DNA from: Rhodocyclaceae bacterium
GTDB lineage: Bacteria > Pseudomonadota > Gammaproteobacteria > Burkholderiales > Rhodocyclaceae
Assembly: GCA_020445785.1 (NCBI GenBank)
Contig: JAGRFZ010000154.1
Span: forward strand, 1-64,000
Reading direction: 5' to 3'
Length of the DNA: 64,000 bases
Each line of letters opens with the position of its first letter. Positions within the stretch are counted from its first letter, which is position 1. The notes under the pieces were generated by a model, which saw only the letters and a list, made by a program, of their open reading frames with translations, was not told the DNA's origin and did no database searches. Both the position numbers and the translations under genes were made by a program. This document shows, piece by piece, positions 56,081 through 64,000 of the stretch.

Positions 56081-57643
56081 ATGAGTTCCACCGAACCCCG
56101 GCGGCGCGCCGGTCGCAGCGGGAGCGAAGCACGTCGCGCAGCCCGTTCGCGTGGTCCGGCCACGCAGGCGCCCTACATCAGCCGCAAGATCCCCTACTAC
56201 GAGGTGCTCACCGACGAGGGTCTGGCCATCATCGAGGACAACGCCGATACGATCCTCGAAGAGATCGGCATCGACTTCCGCGACGACGCCGAAGCACTGC
56301 AGATCTGGCGCGACGCCGGTGCCGACGTACAGGGTGAGCGGGTGCGCATGCCGCGCGGCATGTGCCGCAAGCTGATCCAGGACAGCGCACCACGCGAGTT
56401 CACGCAGATCGCCCGCAACGCCGAGCGCAGCGTCAGGATCGGTGGTGCCAACACGGTGTTCGTGCCGTCCTACGGCTGCCCGTTCATCCACAATCTGGAC
56501 GACGGCCGCCGCTACGGCAACATCGAAGACTTCCGCAACTTCGTCAAGCTCGCCTATCTGTCGCCCAGCATGCATCACTCCGGCGGCACGATCTGCGAGC
56601 CGGTGGACCTGCCGGTCAACAAGCGCCACTTCGACATGGTCTACAGCCACATGAAGTACTCCGACAAGTGCTTCATGGGCTCGGTCACTCATCCGGAGCG
56701 TGCCCAGGACACCGTCGAGATGGCCAAGATCCTGTTCGGCGACCAGTGGATCGATCCGGAGACCGGCAAGCCGCGCACCGCGGTGATTAACCTGATCAAC
56801 GCCAACTCGCCGATGACCTTCGACGACACCATGCTCGGCGCCGCCAAGGTCTACGCGCGCAACAACCAAGCCTGCATCGTCACGCCGTTCATCCTCGCAG
56901 GCGCGATGTCGCCGGTGACGGTGGCCGGCACCGCAGCCCAGACCCTGGCCGAGGCGATGGCCGGCATGGCCTTCGTGCAGCTCGTCAACCCGGGTGCGCC
57001 GGTGGTGTTCGGCAGCTTCGCCAGCTCGATGTCGATGCAGTCGGGCGCACCGACCTTCGGCACCCCGGAACCGGCATTGGTGCTGTACGTAATGGCCAAC
57101 CTGGCGCGCCGGTTGGGCGTGCCGTTCCGCTCCGGCGGCTCGCTGACCGCGTCGAAGATTCCCGATGCCCAGGCCGCGAGCGAGAGCGCCAACACCCTGT
57201 TGCCGACCGCACTGGCCGGCGTGAACTTCGCATTGCACACCGCCGGCTGGCTCGAGGGCGGCCTGGCGATGGGCTACGAGAAGTTCGTGATGGATGCCGA
57301 CCAGGCCGGCATGATGCAGACCCTGATGGGGGGCATCGACATGACCGAGAACGGACAGGCGATGGATGCGATCCGTGAAGTCGGCCCCGGCAAGCACTTC
57401 CTCGGTTGCGCCCACACCCAGGCCAACTTCGAGAACGCCTTCTACCGTTCGCCGCTCGCCGACAACAACAGCTTCGAGCAGTGGGATTCCGAGGGCCGTC
57501 TCGACATGGCCCAGCGCGCCAACGCCCGCTGGAAGAAGATGCTCGCCGAATACCAGGCTCCGGCCATCGACCCCGCCGTCGACGAAGCCTTGCAGGCGTA
57601 CATGCGCCAGCGCAAGGCGTCGTTCCCGGACTCCAACGTCTGA
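56081..57643 (+). CDS. MttB-family methyltransferase without pyrrolysine
   Basis: A 520-residue protein of the trimethylamine/quaternary amine methyltransferase (MttB) family: FVPSYGCPFIHNLDDGRRYG, INANSPMTFDDTMLGA, FGTPEPALVLYVMANLARR and GKHFLGCAHTQANFENAFY. The frame is open throughout with no in-frame amber codon, so it belongs to the non-pyrrolysine MttB/MtgB group, which demethylates glycine betaine, proline betaine or carnitine on a corrinoid protein. No corrinoid protein or methyl-THF transferase is nearby. ATG at 56081 has GGAGAG seven bases upstream; an ATG at 56066 is the alternative. It follows the broken hyuA by 201 bases. Confidence 0.88.
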   Translation: MSSTEPRRRAGRSGSEARRAARSRGPATQAPYISRKIPYYEVLTDEGLAIIEDNADTILEEIGIDFRDDAEALQIWRDAGADVQGERVRMPRGMCRKLIQDSAPREFTQIARNAERSVRIGGANTVFVPSYGCPFIHNLDDGRRYGNIEDFRNFVKLAYLSPSMHHSGGTICEPVDLPVNKRHFDMVYSHMKYSDKCFMGSVTHPERAQDTVEMAKILFGDQWIDPETGKPRTAVINLINANSPMTFDDTMLGAAKVYARNNQACIVTPFILAGAMSPVTVAGTAAQTLAEAMAGMAFVQLVNPGAPVVFGSFASSMSMQSGAPTFGTPEPALVLYVMANLARRLGVPFRSGGSLTASKIPDAQAASESANTLLPTALAGVNFALHTAGWLEGGLAMGYEKFVMDADQAGMMQTLMGGIDMTENGQAMDAIREVGPGKHFLGCAHTQANFENAFYRSPLADNNSFEQWDSEGRLDMAQRANARWKKMLAEYQAPAIDPAVDEALQAYMRQRKASFPDSNV

Positions 57644-57889
57644 GATCGCGGGCGGGCGCCAATGACGCCCCCCCCCGCACCAGCCGGCGACAGGGACATT
57701 CCCGGAGGGACGGCATCCACGGCTACCTTCGGGGCGCACGCCCGATCGACACGCCACCGTCGCCTTCCTCGTCCGGCTGGCGCCATGTGTCCGGCCGATC
57801 AGGCAAGAATTTCATCCGATCGTGCTGGCGCAAGCGATGGCCGGCCTCTAGCATCATCGGGTACGCGCACTCGCGCGCCGGAGACCTGA

Positions 57890-58338
57890 ATGATCACCCT
57901 GACCATCAACGGCCACGCGACGCCGGTCGATGCCGCGCCCGACACGCCACTGCTCTGGGTACTGCGCGACCTGCTGCGGATGACCGGCACCAAGTATGGA
58001 TGCGGCATGGGGCTGTGCGGGGCCTGCACCGTGCACATCGACGGTGAGGCCGCCCGCGCCTGCGTGCTGCCGATCGGCGATCTCGACGGCAGGCACGTCA
58101 CCACCATCGAAGGACTCTCGCCGGACGGAACCCACCCGGTGCAGGTGGCATGGCGCGAGCTCAACGTCGCCCAGTGCGGGTACTGCCAGGGCGGACAGAT
58201 CATGCAGGCCGTCTCGCTGCTGAACCGCACGCCGAAGCCGAGCGACCAGGAGATCGACACTGCCATGAGCGGGAACATCTGCCGCTGCGGCACCTATCCG
58301 CGCATTCGTGCCGCGATCAAGCGCGCGGCCGGGGAGGC

Positions 58339-58342
<4 letters not shown>
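57890..58342 (+). CDS. [2Fe-2S] subunit of a molybdenum hydroxylase (IorA-like)
   Basis: A 150-residue protein with both [2Fe-2S] clusters: Cys38, 43, 46 and 58 ([23 protein letters not shown]) in the plant-ferredoxin fold, and Cys96, 99, 131 and 133 ([14 protein letters not shown]) in the helical domain. It carries electrons from the molybdenum subunit. It overlaps the next gene as ATGA at 58339-58342. No FAD subunit is encoded, so the two-subunit isoquinoline oxidoreductase type is likely, usually with a cytochrome as acceptor. Confidence 0.93.
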
Positions 58343-60654
<2,312 letters not shown>

Positions 60655-60790
60655 CCCTCGGGGCGCCGGCCGGATCGGACCACCGGCCTCGCCGGTGGAT
60701 TGCGCGCATGACACCCCATCATTGAACCGAACGGCCGCTTGGCGCTGCGGCTCGACTTGCGCGGCCCCAGCGCGAAGCGGCGCGCCGTCC

Positions 60791-61540
60791 TCACCACCAC
60801 AAGGCCCCGACCGGGGTCTCGGCGGCGAGGTGTTGCGCAACCTGGGCCTGGAGCAGTTCTGCACAGGCCAGCGCGTCGCTGGTGGCCTGGTGCGGCCGGT
60901 AGCGGGGCAAACCGTAGCGGGCGCGGCAATCGGCCAAACGCAGCGACGGCGGGCGCTGCCCCCGCAGCCGCGCCAGCAGACCGGGTTTGCGCCGTCGGGT
61001 GATGCCGGCTTCGATCGCCATCGTGTCGATCATTGGAAACTCGATCGGCTCGCCGATCCGCTGCCGAAACGCGCAACGCAGAAACGCCCGTTCCACTTCG
61101 CGGCAATGCACGACGACGACATGGCGTGCGAAGACCCGCAGGAGATCGTCGACCAGGGCCAGCAGATCCGGCGCATCGGTCACTTGCGCGTGCGTGATGC
61201 CGTGCAGGGTGATCGATTGTTCGTTCAGTTCGGCACGCGGCTTGACGATCCATTGCCGTGTCTCGCTCGCGCGAATCCGCTGCAGATCGAGCGGCAGTGC
61301 GGCGATGCTGACGATCTCGTCGCACTCGGGGTCGAGGCCGGTGGTTTCGAGATCGATCGCGACCATCGGCACCTCGGTCAGCGGCGTATCGGGGGAAACG
61401 ACGCCGGCCCCGTAGAAGGCCGCGAGACCCGGGTGGCGGGCCTGACTGCCCAGGATGTCGAATTTCGTCGGCCAGTCGATCACCTCGCGTGGGCCGCGGT
61501 CGTCGGATCGCTCGCCGGCAATCAGGCCGAGGTGCAGCAT
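60791..61540 (-). CDS. DnaQ-like 3'-5' exonuclease (DEDDh)
   Basis: A 249-residue protein. VAIDLETTGLDPECDEIVSIA holds Asp63 and Glu65 of exonuclease motif I, VVVVHCREVERAFLR is motif II, and PHQATSDALACAELL is the H-x5-D motif III of the DEDDh family. There are about 50 N-terminal residues before the core. It resembles the epsilon-like exonucleases often found next to cNMP/CBS/DUF294 proteins and acetate or betaine transporters; the reason for that association is not established. It starts seven bases after the DUF294 gene ends, on the same strand. Confidence 0.88.
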   Translation of the reverse strand: MLHLGLIAGERSDDRGPREVIDWPTKFDILGSQARHPGLAAFYGAGVVSPDTPLTEVPMVAIDLETTGLDPECDEIVSIAALPLDLQRIRASETRQWIVKPRAELNEQSITLHGITHAQVTDAPDLLALVDDLLRVFARHVVVVHCREVERAFLRCAFRQRIGEPIEFPMIDTMAIEAGITRRRKPGLLARLRGQRPPSLRLADCRARYGLPRYRPHQATSDALACAELLQAQVAQHLAAETPVGALWW

Positions 61541-61547
61541 CGGCGCC

Positions 61548-63425
61548 TCAGCCTGCCCGCCCGGGCTGGTAGCGGTACTTGAGGAATTTCTGGGCGTTGG
61601 CGAGGATCTGGAAGGCGTCTCGCAGGCTGCGGCGCTCGAAATCCGAAAGCGCCTCCGGCTCGATGCTGTTGTCCGCTTCGCGTCCGGCGGCGAGATCGGC
61701 CGCTTGGTGGCGAATGCGGACCATCGCGATGAACTCGAGCGCATCGTGCAGGTCCGGACCGCGCCCCTGCGGCAGGATGCCGGCGTCGATCACGTCGTTG
61801 AGCCGGTCGAAGGAGTTTCGCGCGGTCGAGCCGACGGCCAGCGCATGGACCCGGATCAGGTCGGCCAGCGGCGCAGTGCCCCGCCGCTTGATGTTGATTC
61901 CTTTCGTATGCTGCCCGTCCGATTCGACGACGAATTCCTTGAAGAAGCCGAGTGGCGCCGTGCGCAGCAACGCGTTGCGGGCCATGCAGGCGAGAAACTG
62001 GGCGTTGCCCTTGGCTTTTCCCGCCACATGTTCGCGCAGCGTCGCCGCCCACTCGCCGGTGCCGGCGACCGAGTCCAGGTCGAAGAAGATGTTGCTGTCC
62101 AGCAGCGACTGCGGTGTGGGGCGCTCGATCCACTCGCTGAAGCAGGCCTCCCACTGGCGCAGCGGCCGACGCCATTGCCGATTCGTCGCCATCACACCGC
62201 CCTTGCAGTACTCGTATCCGCAGCGCGCGAGCCCGTCGCACACGAATCGCGCCAGCCGTTCGAAGTACGCGTCGTGGAGACGGGGATCGAAGTCGTCGGC
62301 AAGGATCAGGGCATTGTCCTGGTCCGTCACGATCGTCTGTTCCTGCCGCGCCATCGAACCCAGCGCGAGCAGACAGTAGCCGACCGGCGGCGGGCCCAAT
62401 TCCGCCTCCGCGAGTTCGAGCAGGCGCTGCTTGAAGCTGCGGCCGATGACCGACATGGCGCTGCCGATCATCCGCGAATTGGCGTCCTCGGCCACCATCC
62501 GCGTGAAGCAGGCCCGTACATCCGGCAGCATTGCGGCGAGGTCGTCGACGCTGGTCTGGCGCAGGATGTTGCCGACCACGAACAGGCTGTTGCGCGACTC
62601 GTAGTGGATGATGTCGGATTGCGTGATCACACCCACCGGTTGGCCACCGCGCATCACCGGCAAATGCTGGACGTGGTGGCGCAGCATCGACAGCATGGCC
62701 TCGAAAACGAGCTGGTTGTGCTGCACCGAGATGAGGTTGCCCGACATGATCTCGCTGACCGGCGTACTACCGGGCCGGCCGGACGCCAGCAAACGTGAAC
62801 GCAGATCCCGGTCGGTGACGATGCCGACCACCTTCGGTCGCTCGTCGGCAGGCGTCGCGGCCCGGGTAAGCAACAAGGAGGAGACGCCGTGCTCGCACAT
62901 GTGCCTGGCCGCCTCGGTCGCACTGGCGCCGGCATCCAGCACGACCGTCGGCCTGCCCACGAGATTCGCGACCGTCGCCGTCATCAGTGGGCTGGCACCC
63001 TCGTGTCGCGACACCACCTGGCGCAGGCGCGAGCGGTCCTCGACCTCGACCCACTCGGCAAATTGCTCGACCGTCTCGAACAGCTCGGTGAACACCGCCT
63101 CCGGCACCAGATAGAGCAGCGTATCTTCGAGTGCCTTGGCGGGAAAGCGCACGCGCTTGTTGCGCAGCAGACCGAATTCGCCGAAATGGCCGCCTTCGGT
63201 CAGCTGGTTGTACAAGGTGCCACTCCGGCGAAAGATCTCGACCGCGCCGCTGCGCACGATGTGCCAGAACTCGGCCGCCTGGCCGAACGCCAGGATCTGG
63301 GTGCCGGCCTTGAAATAGCGCACGTCGGTGGCGGCCGCAACGCGCCTGAGCGCCTCCTCGGGGAGCTCGCTGCAAGGCGGGTGGAGACGGAGAAAGTCGA
63401 GAATTTCGAGCTGCTCGATCTGCAT
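61548..63425 (-). CDS. Cyclic-nucleotide-binding / CBS / DUF294 nucleotidyltransferase protein
   Basis: A 625-residue cytosolic signalling protein. Residues 20-130 form a cNMP-binding fold (GQAAEFWHIVRSGAVEIF; GGHFGEFGLL). Residues 150-285 are a CBS pair (GIVTDRDLRSRLL; GVITQSDIIHYES). DUF294 follows with LALGSMARQEQTIVTDQDNA (GS at 356-357, Asp368, Asp370), the nucleotidyltransferase signature, and a C-terminal helical DUF294 domain. It lies between the exonuclease gene and a BCCT transporter. Such proteins are thought to regulate a neighbouring transporter by nucleotide signals. The enzymatic activity is not known. Confidence 0.9.
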   Translation of the reverse strand: MQIEQLEILDFLRLHPPCSELPEEALRRVAAATDVRYFKAGTQILAFGQAAEFWHIVRSGAVEIFRRSGTLYNQLTEGGHFGEFGLLRNKRVRFPAKALEDTLLYLVPEAVFTELFETVEQFAEWVEVEDRSRLRQVVSRHEGASPLMTATVANLVGRPTVVLDAGASATEAARHMCEHGVSSLLLTRAATPADERPKVVGIVTDRDLRSRLLASGRPGSTPVSEIMSGNLISVQHNQLVFEAMLSMLRHHVQHLPVMRGGQPVGVITQSDIIHYESRNSLFVVGNILRQTSVDDLAAMLPDVRACFTRMVAEDANSRMIGSAMSVIGRSFKQRLLELAEAELGPPPVGYCLLALGSMARQEQTIVTDQDNALILADDFDPRLHDAYFERLARFVCDGLARCGYEYCKGGVMATNRQWRRPLRQWEACFSEWIERPTPQSLLDSNIFFDLDSVAGTGEWAATLREHVAGKAKGNAQFLACMARNALLRTAPLGFFKEFVVESDGQHTKGINIKRRGTAPLADLIRVHALAVGSTARNSFDRLNDVIDAGILPQGRGPDLHDALEFIAMVRIRHQAADLAAGREADNSIEPEALSDFERRSLRDAFQILANAQKFLKYRYQPGRAG

Positions 63426-63458
63426 CCGTTGCGGCCTCCGATCCGTGATGGGGCCGTC

Positions 63459-64000
63459 CTAGCGGGAAACCGACGACCGTGGTTCGGATGATAGGCCGAT
63501 GATCACCGCCACGGTCGCTACCAGCAGCACGATCGTGAAGGGGAAACCGGTCGACACCGCCATCGCCTGCAGCGCGACGAGACCGCCACCCAGGATCAGA
63601 ACGATCGCCACCAGGCCCTCGAAGACGGCCCAGAACACGCGCTGGGGCACCGGCGCGTCGATCTTTCCGCCGGCCGAGATCACGTCGATCACCAAGGAGC
63701 CCGAATCGGACGAGGTGACGAAGAACACGACCACCAGCACGATCGCCAGGAAGGACGTGATCTGCGCCAGCGGCAGCGCGTCGAGCATCGCGAACAGCTG
63801 CAGCGGCAGCTCGGCCTCGGTGGCGGCCTTGTAGCCGTCCTGCACGAGCTGGCTGATCGCCGTCTGGCCGAAGACCGTCATCCACAGCACGCAAGCCAGC
63901 GACGGAACGATCAGCACGGAGATGATGAATTCCCGCACGGTGCGACCACGCGAGACGCGCGCGATGAACATGCCGACGAAGGGCGACCACGAAATCCACC
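63459..64000 (-). CDS. BCCT-family betaine/choline/carnitine transporter, C-terminal part
   Basis: The gene runs off the right edge; the last 180 codons are present. WISWSPFVGMFIARVSRGRT is the diagnostic BCCT signature of helix 8, and FVTSSDSGSLVIDVISAGGK matches the helix 10 region. The tail is short, lacking the long regulatory C-terminus of BetP. It imports betaine, choline or carnitine with sodium. It ends 33 bases upstream of the DUF294 gene, so it may share its transcript. The substrate cannot be set from the part seen. Confidence 0.9.
   Translation of the reverse strand, partial: WISWSPFVGMFIARVSRGRTVREFIISVLIVPSLACVLWMTVFGQTAISQLVQDGYKAATEAELPLQLFAMLDALPLAQITSFLAIVLVVVFFVTSSDSGSLVIDVISAGGKIDAPVPQRVFWAVFEGLVAIVLILGGGLVALQAMAVSTGFPFTIVLLVATVAVIIGLSSEPRSSVSR

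Noticed and set aside
56081..57643. Pyrrolysine-containing trimethylamine methyltransferase
   Set aside because: The frame has no in-frame TAG within the family-conserved region; it ends with TGA at the natural C-terminus.

Overview
The window is GC-rich, densely coded DNA from a Gram-negative proteobacterium. TRAP and BCCT transporters, an outer-membrane porin, heterotetrameric sarcosine oxidase and GbdR-like regulators fit a beta- or gammaproteobacterium; the genus cannot be fixed by reading alone. I saw no tRNA, rRNA, CRISPR array or intact insertion sequence.

Positions 1-24,040 look accessory. A TIR/beta-propeller membrane protein (347-3796) is followed by a seven-gene operon on the minus strand (17602 down to 3924): a Rossmann-like protein, a one-module type I polyketide synthase with no thioesterase, an alpha-oxoamine synthase, an MMPL/RND exporter, a LolA-like periplasmic protein, a predicted beta-barrel and a GAF-like protein. 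My reading is that the oxoamine synthase releases an ACP-bound chain as an amino-ketone lipid, and the three envelope proteins move it to the outer membrane. Next come a patatin-like lipase, a TIR-NB-ARC-TPR (STAND) protein, a three-helix membrane protein and a second patatin-like lipase. That set has the look of an abortive-infection defence locus but matches no arrangement I can name.

Positions 24,140-64,000 are mostly devoted to catabolism of methylated amines and one-carbon units. A V4R/DUF5943-type protein diverges from a GlxA-family regulator. A minus-strand operon glyA-sdaB-soxBDAG-folB-pyc converts sarcosine to glycine, serine, pyruvate and finally oxaloacetate. Upstream of it, also on the minus strand, a dimethylglycine operon (dipeptidase, DUF5943 protein, dgcA, dgcB, etfA, etfB, small gene) supplies sarcosine, with a gbdR-like regulator and a TRAP transporter alongside. 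A porin, a hydantoinase A gene broken by one in-frame TGA, an MttB-family methyltransferase without pyrrolysine, and a two-subunit molybdenum oxidoreductase follow on the plus strand. The window ends with a DnaQ-like exonuclease, a cNMP/CBS/DUF294 protein and the C-terminal end of a BCCT (betaine/choline/carnitine) transporter.

Taken together, the right part forms a route dimethylglycine -> sarcosine -> glycine -> serine -> pyruvate -> oxaloacetate, with uptake and regulation attached. The first step (glycine betaine to dimethylglycine) is not encoded here in its Rieske-oxygenase form; the MttB homologue is a possible alternative.
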